Positions 50,263-63,766 of a DNA stretch of 64,000 nucleotides are shown here, in pieces. The notes under the pieces were generated by a model that was given only the letters and a program-made list of their open reading frames with translations, made no database searches and was not told the DNA's origin. The position numbers and the translations under genes are program-made. The DNA is from Cranoglanis bouderius. Taxonomy: Eukaryota > Chordata > Actinopteri > Siluriformes > Cranoglanididae. Each line of letters opens with the position of its first letter. Position 1 is the stretch's first letter. The DNA lies in contig CM042566.1 of assembly GCA_023630585.1 (NCBI GenBank), forward strand, positions 13,444,754-13,508,753. The letters are read 5' to 3'.

Positions 50263-53200
50263 CCATCTACTGTCCGGGTCAGAAGTGGCCTTGATGGAAG
50301 ACTTGCAGCCAAACCTCCGATGTGGAAACAAGGCCAAGCGACTCAACTATGCACAAAAACACAGGAACTGGGGAGCAGAAAAATGGCAGCAGGCGCTCTG
50401 GACTGATGAGTCAAAATTTGACATATTTGGCTGTAGCAGAAGGCAATTTGTTTGCCGAAGGGCTGGAGAGCGGTACACAGATGAGTGTCTGCAGTGAAGC
50501 ATGGTGGAGGTTCCTTGCATATTTTGGGCTGCATTTCTGCAAATGGAGTTGGGAATTTGGTCAGAATTAATGGTCTCCTCGATGCTGAGAAGTACAGGCA
50601 GATATTATCCATCATGCAATACCATCAGGGAGGCATCTGATTGGCCCCAAATTTATTCTGCAGCATGACAATGGCCTCAAACATACAGGGAAAGTAATTA
50701 AGGATTTGTTCAGCGTAAAGAAGAACAAGGAGTCCTGGAAGTGATGGTATGGCCCCCACAGAGCCCTGATCTCAACATCATCGAGTCTGTCTGGGATTAC
50801 ATGAAGAGAGAGAAGCAACTGAGGCTGCATAAATATGCATAAGAACTGTGGTTAGTTATCCAAGATGTTTGGGCCGACCTACCTGCTGAGGTCCTTCAAA
50901 AACTGTCTGCAAGTATACCTAGAAGAATTGATGAATTGCTGTTTTGAAGGCAAAGGGTGGTCACACCAAATATTGATTTCTTCTTTTCACTCACTTTGCG
51001 TTTTACAATACGTGTATATATATATATATATTATACATATGGGGGAACAGTGCTGAATGGTGCTGAATGGTGTTGATCTAATATACTAAGGCTGTATAGA
51101 GACTACAGTGCTTCATCCCAGGTGGTTTCCTTTTGGACAGAGAGTGAACTATATTGTGTGCACATTATATGCACACGGGCTTGCTCGCTTTATGTCAAGG
51201 TAACAATTCCCGACTGCACAGCTGATATTATTATTACGTCTCCCCTACTCTCCTTAAACCTGAAATGGTGTAAATGCTCCTTTCCCTGTCTTTCCTATTC
51301 TGGACAATTAAATCGTTTATCACGATATTTACAAGTGGAAAATCATGATCAGGCGAAAATCAATATTGCGCAAGCCTAACTAGCACACTACACACAGTGT
51401 AGAAGATATTATCGTACAGCAGATACAATGCTAAATACCAAATGGGACTCTGTTGGACAAAAAAAAATGCACATAATGTATATAAGCACTTTTATAGGTA
51501 GTGAGGAGCTGAATCCTCAGTGCTTCCCTATGAATCATAGAGGTCCTGATTGACCTCTGTGTGTATTGATACCTTTGTGTGAATAAAAACATCTCCAAAA
51601 ATAAAATCGAATGACTCATTTTTAATCAGAAGTTTTATCAAGGTTGTGCGTCAGTATGTTAAAATGATCAGGAGGTTTGCTAAAATCATGACAACATAAC
51701 CGTAGCAAAGTAGGATTCATATTACAGGTTCACCATCCGTTCACACCTTCGACATCAGCAGGAATCAACCTGTGAACAGTTTTTTATTCACACATACAGT
51801 ACCTTATGAACAAAACCTCCACTGCTTTGTCTTTAATCAGCATTGTAGTCCATGTGCAGTTATGCATGTGTGGCAAGATTTTGTCTCAGTTTTACTCTTC
51901 TGGAAATCTCTTAGCGATCTGTTCTCACCACGGCTATCAAGAAAAACAGCGTGTGAAAAAACCTGATTTACATACTGTTTCCTCCCCCTGCTTTGTAAGT
52001 GAAGTACTTTGTGCGATTATACTTTGTAAATCACCCTCAACATGCGCACTTTATTCACAATTTATCCGACCGTGCGTGTGCCTACCAGAAACGTGCCCGG
52101 GCTGTGCTAAATTTCCCCTAGGTGTGAATGAGTGTGTGAACGTGTATTTGCATGATGCCCTATAATGGACAGTGTTCCCGGGATAGGCTCCACCCCTACC
52201 CTGACCAGGGAAAAGCCGTTACTGAAGATGAATGAATGAATGAATAAACGAATGAATGATTTTGTACCTTCTATAGGAAGTGAGAAGCTGAATCCTCAAA
52301 TGGGTTTTTTTATCCTTTCTATTTTTTATTTTATCGGATATATAAAACGAGGTGAAGTAAGCATTCAGACACTATTGTTTTCTTATGTAATATACTTCCA
52401 GTGCATATATCCACTTCAGATTTACACACATAATGACTTTTGACTTTGTAATTATATGAATACATACTCTGTAAGCATAAAAAAAAGATATGTCATGCAA
52501 ATTGCACCTAGCATCATTATAAAAAATTTTAAAAAAACAATCATAGAGAAGACTTTAAACATCGCTGTCAGTACAGTTGATTCGATAATATGCAGGTGGA
52601 AATTTTATGGAACCACAACTAATCATCCTTGGACAGGTGTGCAAGGATGATTTAATGATAAGGAAGGTGAGAGAAAAGCCAGCAGTCACTCGAAAAGAGT
52701 TGCAGGACGACCTAAAAGCAGCCAGAACAGCGGTTACGCGGAGAACAACGAGCAACGAACTGCACCGCGGTCATCTCTGTGTCCCTGCGCCTTACCCGAA
52801 AGTCCTCTGCCAAAAAGGAAGCGCAGAGATGCGTGACGAAAAGCGTTTAGACAAATCCTTATAAACAAATACACTCTGGTCAGACGAAACAAAAATGGAA
52901 CACTTTGGAAATAATTTAGCTCGTGATGTTTGGAGAAAAAAAAGGGGTTGTGTGTACGATCCCAAGAACACCATACCCACGGTGAAGTGTGGAGGTGAGA
53001 GGAAACATGAATGGAGCGATGCACCAGGAGAATGTAATCTCATCAGCCAATGAAGACAATGAATCTGGGGAGAAGATGGGCATTTCAATGAGACAAGACC
53101 TCAAACATACAGCCGAAATAATTCAGGAAGGCCCTGCATGGTCTAGTCGATTTCCTGACTTCAATGAATCCCATTGAAAATTTATGGAGAAATGGGCTAC

Positions 53201-54067
53201 AGTTGATCCACAATTTCATTTTATAAACATATCTTTGTTTATGGTTATAAATACACATTTTTTTATACATATTTATGAGTCCAGTATGAAAAGACATTAT
53301 GTGCGTAAATCTGAAGTGGATTACACAGCGTGTATAAGCCATTATTTTGTGTACATACTACACATTGGTTTTGACTGATTTCTGGGACTACCTTCTCCGG
53401 GAAAAAAAAAAAGGCACACACGACCCAAGCCTACACCATCGCTGCCCAATATTGTTGCCTTTCTGGCATGTGTGATGAAGTGTGGCATTAGTGTGCAGAA
53501 GCCCTGTGCTGTGTTGCATTTCCTCATGTGCTATACGTGTGTTTCAGCCCGTTTTATGGGGAAGATTTCTACTTCGAGATCCCTCGGCCGTTCCAGTGTC
53601 TGTCCTTCTACGTTTACGCCAAGTCTGTGTTTCAGAGGGAACTGACCATCGGTTAGTGTATACATCCTACACATACGCACAGCAACACACATAAATAGTG
53701 ATATAAGTGTGAATTCCATATCAGTTAGCGTATTCATTACAAACAGGTATTTACACACGGATTCGATATTCTAGTCCTGTAAAAGCCTCTTTTTCCCCCA
53801 AACGAACACGTTTACGTGGGAATTGAAGAGCTGAGATCCAGGAAAGTTTGTAGCAGCAGCATATTGTATGACACTGTGTACAGTTCCTAGGAGAGCTTAC
53901 AGAAGGTGCTAATTTAAAACATTAGTAACAACAGGATGAGAAGTCAACAAAGGGCGTTAGAAATGTCTGAACGTTGGAGTGATTCAGAATTAGAAGGAGC
54001 TACTGGCCATTTGTGCCGAAGACAAAATGATTTGTCAGATGAACGGCGCAGTAGGGGATCCGTGTTT

Positions 54068-54114
<47 letters not shown>

Positions 54115-57100
54115 TTTTGTGAGAAAATCATCAGCAGATGCCGGAGATAAACAAGAGCAAGGATTTGAAATGTATGAAACAGTCAATGAATGAAGGCACT
54201 AATGAATAATAAAGTTTTCACATTTCACATATAAGGTATAACGGCCTCAAGGAATGTTAGGTGTGTGAGTAACCTGTGTGTGTGTGTGTGTGTGTGTGTA
54301 GGGAAGGTGGCCCTCAGGAAGGAGGAGTTGAGTAATTACAATGGGAAGGAGCACTGGTTCCCACTGCAGCCTGTGGATCCAAACTCAGAGGTGCAGGTAA
54401 GGCAGCACATTTCCCGTGGCTCTGTCTCTTTGTGGCCATTATGTTATATCATACATAGGGAGCAAACATTGCGATTTCAGTTCATTTATGGGAAAGAAAA
54501 CTCCCACCTTTTATGGAAATGGGGTTAGATAAGAAATGCGTGCAGAACTATAATCTAAAGTCATGTACGTGTGTTGTTGATGTGGGATGTATGCACTGTT
54601 CTCCATGTGTAGTGAACTCGTTTGATGTTTATCCCTCTTTGATAAGAGTTTTGTAAAAATGGCTTTTGCCATTCTGCTCTACATTCAGTTTTATCCTTGA
54701 TGTGCATCAGTACACCCTTCAATACATACGACATCGCGATAAATACATAAATGTTTACAGCGCACAGCATAAGTATTCACGACCCTTGAACCTTCCTACA
54801 TTTTGTAGTGTTACAAATGGACTGAATGGGAGAATATGTCATGACACTACACAAGATAGCCTATAATATTGAAGTGGTGGGAAACAATATCCATCCATCC
54901 ATTTTCTGTACCGCTTATCCTACACAGGGTCGCGGGGAGCCTGGAGCCTATCCGGGAAACAATATAGTTTGCATAATTGTTTATTAATGAAGGGGAAAAA
55001 ATAAAAACAACTGAAAGTAGTGATTGCTTAAGTATTCACTTGTTCCTGGAAGGACCCTAAATCATGTTATAGAACATACCCAAACGAACAACATCATGAA
55101 GACTCGGGAGATATCAAAACCAGTCCGGAACAAAGTTATAATGGAAAGGATATGGCACAACCTTGACTCTGCCTAGAGGAAGCAGTCCAGCAAAAGTCAG
55201 TGACCGGGTAAGGAGAGCATTAGTCAGAAAAGCAACCAGGAGGCCAAGGATACCTCTGAAGGTGCTGGAGAGAGCCATAGCTCAGATGGGAGAAGCTGTT
55301 CACATAGAAATAGTTTCTCTGGTCTGATGAGACCAAAATGAAACAGTTTGTGGGAGGCATCCTGATTATCACATCCTGTGTGAAAAGCTTTTTAGGATTC
55401 TAACGAGTGCGTAGTCCCATTGAGTGTGAACTGAAGCAAGGCTTTCACACTTGAATCAGATTTTTATTTTATTTTATTTATTTTTTTATTTTTTTAAGTA
55501 AACCATTTGAATGGATACTGTACATTTAAGCACTTCCAGCCGGTGCTCATCACATTAACAACACTGTGTAACACAGTTTTTGTTCCTAGGTTCCTCCTAA
55601 GTGTTATGTTTCTAATTGCTTATGCCTCAGTAGTATAGAAAATGGATATTATTACCCTCAAACTTTGCTTTTGTGACCAGGACATTGATAGTTTGAAACC
55701 CCTGGCTCACTCGGTGTACCTCAAGGAGGATTACAACAGCGTCAAGACGTTGCTGGACACCTTGATATAAGAAGAGTACAGCTGGGAGGTCATCAGGGAC
55801 TTCAAAAACGGTGGCTGCACATCAAATTGGGCCTCATGAAACAATTTGTCGCAGCTCTAGATAAGGACTCGGCAGACTTCAGATACCTTCAAGACTTCTT
55901 TCCTAAGCTGTCTGAGGCAGAATTACAGCTGGTGTCTTCGTTGGACCAGAGATAAAGAAGATCCCGGAGTGCAGGAATTCCCCAAGAAGCTCACTAAGAA
56001 GGAGAAAGTAGCTCGGAACAGTTTTGCCGCGGTGGTTTGGAGACTTCCTGGGCAATCACAAAGCCGGAAACGATGTGGAGCTGGTTAAGAATCTGGTGAA
56101 GAACTACGGCACAGTGGGCTGCAGGGTGTCTCTCAAAGTCCATATCCTTGATGCTGATCTTGATCAATTCAAGGAGAACATGGGAGCGTACTCGGAGGAG
56201 CAAGACGAGTTAAATTTCAAAATACCAATGTCCTGGTCACAAAAGCAAAGTGGTGAATAATAGCTATTTTCTATACTTTTGCGGTATAAGCAATTAGGAA
56301 ATAACACTTACTACCCAGGAACAATTTTTAAAAAATGTTAAATAGTGTAATAAGAAACAGTAGAATAAGCAGCTCGACAAGACGAAGTAAAATCAGAAAT
56401 CAAAATATGAATTAAACACGGATTAGGCAGACTGAAATTAAACTGTACACACACATATGGTCTCATTTACTTGCGTGCGGTTAGTGACTGGTACTCGTTT
56501 TAGGTTTTAGACCATCAGATCACACCCTGGCTGCCAGTCAGATGCATGTGTGTGTGTGTGTGTTGAGCCGGGAGAGTGCTGTTCTGCTCCATTTTCTCTG
56601 TGTGTGTAAAGTGTGTTCTCTGTTTAGTACACACACTTCACCCTTCAGCAGCAATGAGGACAGAAAAACTCAGTCATAAAGAGCGTGGGTGCAAGGACGT
56701 GCATATGCGTGCATATTTGTGCCCATGTACACACAGCGAATTGTATAGGCTAATAAACGCGACATAAGTCCATAAGTATTTGGACAGCGACACCATTTGC
56801 CTCCGCGCACCACCGCAGTGGATCTGAAATGAAGCAGTCGAGATGTGATTGAAGCGTAGACTTTCAGCTTTAATTCACAGAAATATTGCATTAGCCATTT
56901 AGGAATTACAGCCATACAGAGTCCTTCCATTTTCACAGGCTCAAAAGTAATTGGACAAACTAACGTAATCATAAATATTAGGATGGTTTTTAATGCTTGA
57001 ATGCAAATACTTTGCAGTCAATGACCGCCTGAAATCTGGAACCCATGGACATCATCAAACGCTAAGTGTCCTTCCTCGAGATGCTTTTCCAGGCCTTTAC

Positions 57101-57416
57101 CGTAGCCGCCTTCAGTCGCTGCTTGTTTGTGGGTCTTTATGCCTTTAGTTTAGTCTTCGGTAAGGTCAAAATGGCAAACGTAGCCTTGTTTTTCCTGCCT
57201 TGTTAAAATGATCTTTCACACACGTTATAGACACGTGGCATGCTGGTAATGTCACATAGCTCATACGATAGGTTTCACATTGCATACGTGTCATCTGACA
57301 GAACAGCCAACACTCAGCTAAAAGATTTCCTTTATTGAGGTTAAGGAGTAACATTAACACTACACACATCATTATTCAACTACAGTACTATGGAAACACC
57401 TCACAAAGATTTAATT

Positions 57417-57459
<43 letters not shown>

Positions 57460-57696
57460 TTTTTAAGGGGAAGGTTCATCTAGAGATGAAGCTTAATGAA
57501 GTGATCACAGATAACGGGCCTCCCTCTTCGCGCCTGCAGGTCAGGTGAGTCAGCATGTGTGTGAGAGAGATCGCGTAATGAAAGAGGAAGTGATGCCACC
57601 AAAACAGGAAGTCTGACTTGCTCTCCTTCTGCTGCAATTATGCTTCTGTTTTAGCTTCACTGTTAAGTGTGTGTAACCCCCACCCACCCACCCACA

Positions 57697-57740
<44 letters not shown>

Positions 57741-57958
57741 AACACACTGTCTTTTATCTTTCACTCTCAATATCTCTCTCTGTCTGTTTCTTTATGTCTC
57801 ACTTTGTCTGTCTGTCTATTTCTCTTTCCTTTATTCACACATTAAAACACACATAGCTTACAGGAAGTGATATCATACATTATTCACACCTCTTTATCAC
57901 AGATTATAAAATGGCACAGTTTGCCTGGCTTAGATAATGATTGCGTAATAACACTTAC

Positions 57959-57989
<31 letters not shown>

Positions 57990-60900
57990 ATGTTTGTGTC
58001 TGTGTGTGTGTAGGATAATCGAGTGCCAGGGTTTACCGTTAATCAGTGGGCAGGCCTGCGACTCTTACGCTTCTGTAACGCTCATCGGCCCTGCAAGGTA
58101 ATATACACACACACACACGCACACACACACATATATATATATATATATACGGGAAAATACAGTCAAATAATTTTTTTTTACTTAAATAAATATTGCATAC
58201 GTATTCATGCACCCCTCTAGGACATTTTTTAAAGTCTACATCTTGGAATTTTAATTAACTTAATTGCCATTTTTACCACATAGTTTACACAATATCCGTA
58301 ACATTTTAAGGTGCAAAATATTTTTTTTATTGTGACACAAGGCATTAAACAAAAACAGCAGATTATTGGTATTCACGTCTCCAGGTCAGTAGTCGGTAGA
58401 ACAGCCACTGGCTGTAAATTACAGCTGCATGTTTTCTGGGATATGTCTCTATCAGCATTGCACATGTGGATCCTGATATTTTTACTCATTCTTCTTGGCA
58501 AAACTCCTCAAGCTCTGTCTGATTGTATGGATACCGTTAGTGAACAGCACTTTTCATGTCACAGATTTCCAATCAGGTTGAGGTCTGGGCTTCGAACCAC
58601 TCCAGTGTAGCTTTGGCAGGGTGCTTAAGGCTGATTTACACTTGCTGTTAACGATGTGTACGCAAGGTGACCACCGAGCGTTCACTACAGTAATTTGGTG
58701 CATCACTTCCTCAGAATCCTCAAATCGATGAATGTGACGTGTCCACAGCGGAAACAGTGAAGTCACGTACGCCGCCTGGCCAAAAAAAAAAGGCCGCCGT
58801 TTGGATTTAAATAAGCAGACACTTAAGAGCCTATGACTGGATCATTATTGCAGTGATTAATTTGTTTCAGCTGGCAACAGGTCTCTTAAACCTAACCGAT
58901 GCAGTGTGCAGCTTCTCATTTCTTAAACAACCATGTCGGAAGACGTATCCCACGGCCGTGGAAAAGATGTTACTGTGTTTCAGAAGGGGTAAACTGTTGG
59001 CCTGCATCAAACTAAGAAAACAACTAAGGAGATTGCTGAAATCCCTGGTGTTGGGTTAAGAGCTGTCCAACGCATTATTAAATCATGGAAGGACAGTGGC
59101 GAACTGTCAGCTTTGAGGAAGAAATGTGGTCGGAAAAATTAATGTTCAAAATCTTGAATGATCATGATCAGACTATGGAGCAATGGAAAAAGGTCACGTG
59201 GTCTGATTATTCCAGATTTACCCTATTCCAAAGCAGTCAGGGTAAGACATCAGGGTAAGAAGGGAAGCACATGAAGCGATGCGCCCATCATGCATAGTGC
59301 CTACTTTACAAGCCTCTGGAGGCAGTGTTATGATCTGGGGTTGCTTCAGCTGGTCAGGTCTAGGCTCGACAGCATTATGCGGTTATAAGATGAAGTCAGT
59401 TGATACCTGAATTTACTGATTGACCAGATTATCCCCTCAATGGATTTTTTTCTTCCCTGATGGTACAGGCATATCGCAGGATGACAATGCCAAGATTCAT
59501 CACTCTCAAATTGTGAAAGAGTGTTTCAGTGAGCATGAGGAATCATTTTCACACATGAACTGGCCACCACAGAGTCCTGACCTTAACCCCATTGAAAGTC
59601 TCTGGGATGTACCGGAGAAGACTTTACGGAGTGGTTCGACTCTCCCGTCCTCAATACAAGATCTCGGCCAAAAATGAACGCAACTCTGGATGGGTATAAA
59701 TGTTGTCACGTTGCACAAGGTTGTTGAAAAACAATGGCACGATGAATGCGTGCTGAAATCAAAGCTAAAGGTGGTGCAACGAAATTTTAGAGTGTGCGAC
59801 TTTTTTTTTTTTTTTTTTGGCCAGGCAGTGTAGTACCATGTGACACTGTGTCCCCAACTGTGTAGACAAACTAATGTTGGGTCTCAAATTGCATACTTAT
59901 GTACTACTCTAGACTGTTACTGAGTACTAACAGTGACGGGTTTCCTATTTCGGTGAGTCTTTAAACCTACCGAGAGGTCTCTTCTGGATGTTCTAGATTA
60001 GTAAATATATTTGAATGCACGGTGAGGGTTTTCAAGTGGAGACGCGGATCATGACAGCAATCACGCTGACGGCAGAACATTTTAAAGAGAAATAAAGCTC
60101 GTCAGTCTGTTTAACATCTCCGTGCATGAAATCGCTAAACATTACAGTTTGGCTTAAAGGTGGAAAGGAATGATTTGGCTCTGACGTGCCATCTGTTGGA
60201 CGCTTTTACTCCTCTAGAAGTACATAAGATACGCAAGCAAGTACGTGAACAATGCCGCTCGCGTAGCAGCAGTTTGCGCACGTACTGGTGGTGAAAGTGA
60301 AGTATATTTGCACCTTTAGGGTTGTTGTAATGGTGGAAGATAAACCTTCACCCCAGTCTCTTACAAACTGGAACAGGTTTTCGTCTAGAATTGCCCTCTA
60401 TTTGGCGCCATCCATTTTGCCCTCAACTCTGACCAGTTTCCCAGTCTGTTGATGAAAAGCATCCCCACAACATGATGCTACCAGCACCGTGCTTTACTGT
60501 GTTCTCAGGGTAATGAGGAGTGTTGGGTTTCCACCAAACATAGAACTTTATTCCAAGGCCAAAAAATTACATTTTGGTCTCATCAGACTAGGGAACCATT
60601 TTCTACACGTTTGCCGTCATTATGGTATTTCATATGGCTATTTGTTTGGGTTTTTTTTTTTTCCCAATAATAGCATTCTACTCACCACTTTCCCTTTTTT
60701 ATTTGTAAATATTTTCGCAAACTATAATGATTTTTCCACTTCTATCTTGGGTTTCAGCCATAAGATGCAGAAAATGATCATACTGAAAAAATATTTGAGC
60801 TCCCATTATTTTCATTTCTACGAATTGGAACGAGTTTGCTTAACGTTTCTCCGTCATTCACTTTAAACGAATGAATTACGTTTGTCAGCACGTTGTGCTC

Positions 60901-63684
60901 TGGGTCATATTCTCTCTCACCCGCCTCTCTGTGTAGGTAACTCTATCTTGCGCTGTGATAAAGACAAAAAATACACATTATGCTGCTAACTTACCACTGT
61001 TGGAAATCCATTTTGTCTAGTTGTTAATCATGTGTGTCAGTTCCACATGAGATTCCAGTGATATGTCATCTTTAAATAAATAAATAAATAAATAAAACTC
61101 AACTTTAAAGACTAAGCGCTTAAGCCACACAGAAAATATGAAATGAAAGAACATAAGGTAGGAGGAAGTAGTGCTTCCGTATGATTAGTCCACTAAATTT
61201 GTGTGTGAAAGTTTGATCTCGTTAATGAGACTGATTGGGCTGCAAAAGGTTTTGAGACATATCTGACACGCTGTTGATTTGTCTATCAAGAGGCAGTGCT
61301 GTGCAAAAGTTTTAGGCACATGCAAAGAAATGCTGTAGAGCAAAGGTGCCTTCAAAATAATGAAATTAAATGTTTCCACATTTAAAAAAAAAAAAAATAC
61401 AGTAAAGAGCAGTAGTAAATGAAACAAAGTCAGTATTTGGTGTGACCAAAAAAATATAAATAAAAATTAAAATAGTACTCTCCGGTACAATGTGTGCACT
61501 TTTATAAGGAAATGAGTTGGTAAGTTTTATTGAGCATCTTACAGAACCAGCCACAGTTCTTCTGGACACTTTGACTTTCGCACTCGCTTCTTACTCTTAC
61601 GTAATATGCTGCTTTCTTTAATGACGTACAAACATTTTTCTGTGACATTGAATTTTGTGCTAGAAAACTAATGTTTGGGAATCTAAACTGTTTTTTGTAC
61701 TGACTTGATAATGTAGACGTCATAAAATAAAAAATCTATCAAATAAAAAAATCTATACAGCTTCCTAAAACTTATATATTAGTTATTGCAGTTATATTAG
61801 TTATATATATTGGTTGTGTATCGGCACAATTCTGAAATTTATTTTCATGTCGCCTGAATATACGGTATTCCCTAGAGGCAGCATACATGGTGAGAAGAGC
61901 AGTGGTCCTAAAATAGAACCGTGTGGATCTTAGCAAAACATTTTTTCCTGAATAATTTTCCAAAGAAACCCTCAGCCATCAGATATGACTTACCCCCTTC
62001 TAAAACTGTCTCTGAGAGACCTACCCAAATTTCAAGATGGTGGATAAGCATCTTGAGATCCACTGTGTCAGATGCCATGCCGAGATCAAGTAAGATTAAA
62101 ATGGATATCTTCATGTGCGTAAGTACGAGGCCTCAGGTCATTGTTTGGTATGGTTAGCACAAGCTACTAGGATTGTAAAAGGCTATTTAGTGTAGTATCA
62201 TGCATTGCTAAAGCTACAGTGTGTAGCAATTTTTGTTAAAAATGAGTAAAAACATGATTCGATTCGGGGTTCGATTCCTGCCTCTGCCCTGCGTGTGTGG
62301 AGTTTGCATGTGCTTCTCCCCATGCTTCGGGGGTTTCCTCTCAGTACTCTGGTTTCCTCCCCCCTAGTCCAAAGGCTGATTGGAATCTCTAAATTGTCTG
62401 TATTGTGTTAATGGTTGTGTGTGTGTGTGTGTGTGTGTGATTGTGATGGGTTGGCACCCCGTCCATGGTGTCCACTGCTTTGTACCCCGAGTCCCCTGGG
62501 ATAGGCGTGTAGGATAAGCGGTACAGAAAATGGACAGATGAATGGATGCTGTTGAATTGCTGGGTGTAGCCTTGACAATTTTGTAATAGTAAATCACAGT
62601 CAGTGCTACGTGTCTGGTTGGAATTGGCCGGGAATCATAAGTCAAAAATCATTACCCGACCCCCCCCCCCCCCCCCCCCAACATCAGGCGTGAAAGGAGT
62701 GGCAACTGGAGAGAGCCACAGTCACACAGAAGCGAGAGTGAAAGGTGGAGTTTTAGCGTTTTTTCTTACTGAACAGGGGAAGCATTCATTCGTCCTCTAA
62801 TTTGTTGGGAAGCTAGTGAAGTACAGGTGATCGTCAGCCGATTTAGCCTCAGTGTGGAGTCTGTATCAGAACCCAGTTGAGAAGTTGTTGAGCTAGAGAA
62901 CTCGTGGTAGCGGGCTAATGACTAACAGGAGTTGCTGATGTGTGATGATATTTTTTTTGCATTTCAGACTTATATCAGACGAGAGTAGGTGATTCAATAA
63001 TAAAATACACAAAGAATACATATACGAGAAGAAAAAACAGCAGAAACGATCAGTTCTAACATTTGTTATCTCTACACTATATATTTGGCTAGCTAGTTAG
63101 CTAGAGATAGGCAGCTAGCTGCACCTAACACCCCTGGGGATGTGCCTGATGTCCAGTGAGCACACAGAGAGATTACAGCAGAGTGACAGTTATTTTATCT
63201 AGTTTTTTCATTTTATTGACATTATTTTATTTTCATAACGCATTCGTAATACTGTGCAGTCACGAGTCGTCGAATACGGAGGCTGTGTCTCAAACTGCGT
63301 ACTACTGTATTAAATGTCACTACACCTTTCGTATCAGGAATTAGTCATATCGTTAACACCCTAACAGACACACACACGAGCAGAAGGTGACCGACGGTGT
63401 CTCCCTCTTGCCGCCCTGTTTACACTCGATACAGACAGAGATGAGACTTTCCATAACACACATACGGTTAGTGCCAGTTACTCTGGTGCGGGTGCGTGCG
63501 TGTGTGTGCGCGTGTGTGCGCGTGTGTGCGCGTGTGTGTGCGTGTGTGTGCGTGTGTGTGTGTGTGTGTGTTTATGGAAACTGTACAGGAAGTTTTTATC
63601 TAAAGCTTGCGGAAAGCTGTGTAACAGACGTGTGGTAAATAAAGCCTCTATACACGGCATGGCCTACATTACAGTCTCACTTCA

Positions 63685-63766
<82 letters not shown>

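Larger units (their letters stand above)
58145..60640 (-). mobile_element. Outer Tc1-like element, split by nested insertions
   Basis: Left part 58145-58627: TIR-like GTATTCATGCACCCCTCTAGG, then minus-strand transposase C-terminus (AACTCCTCAAGCTCTGTCTG, AATCAGGTTGAGGTCTGGGC). Right part 60316-60640 continues the same gene (CCCCAGTCTCTTACAAACTG, CATCCCCACAACATGATGCTACC, TTTTGGTCTCATCAGACTAG). The QDNDPKHT-type codons straddle the break. It lies in rasa2 intron 6. Confidence 0.78.

Noticed and set aside
55678..56262. Possible additional rasa2 exon
   Set aside because: It contains stops in every frame, does not resemble C2 sequence, and exons 4 and 5 already join in frame without it.
62269..62279. 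Functional tRNA gene
   Set aside because: Only a box B is present, with no cloverleaf; it is the head of a SINE.
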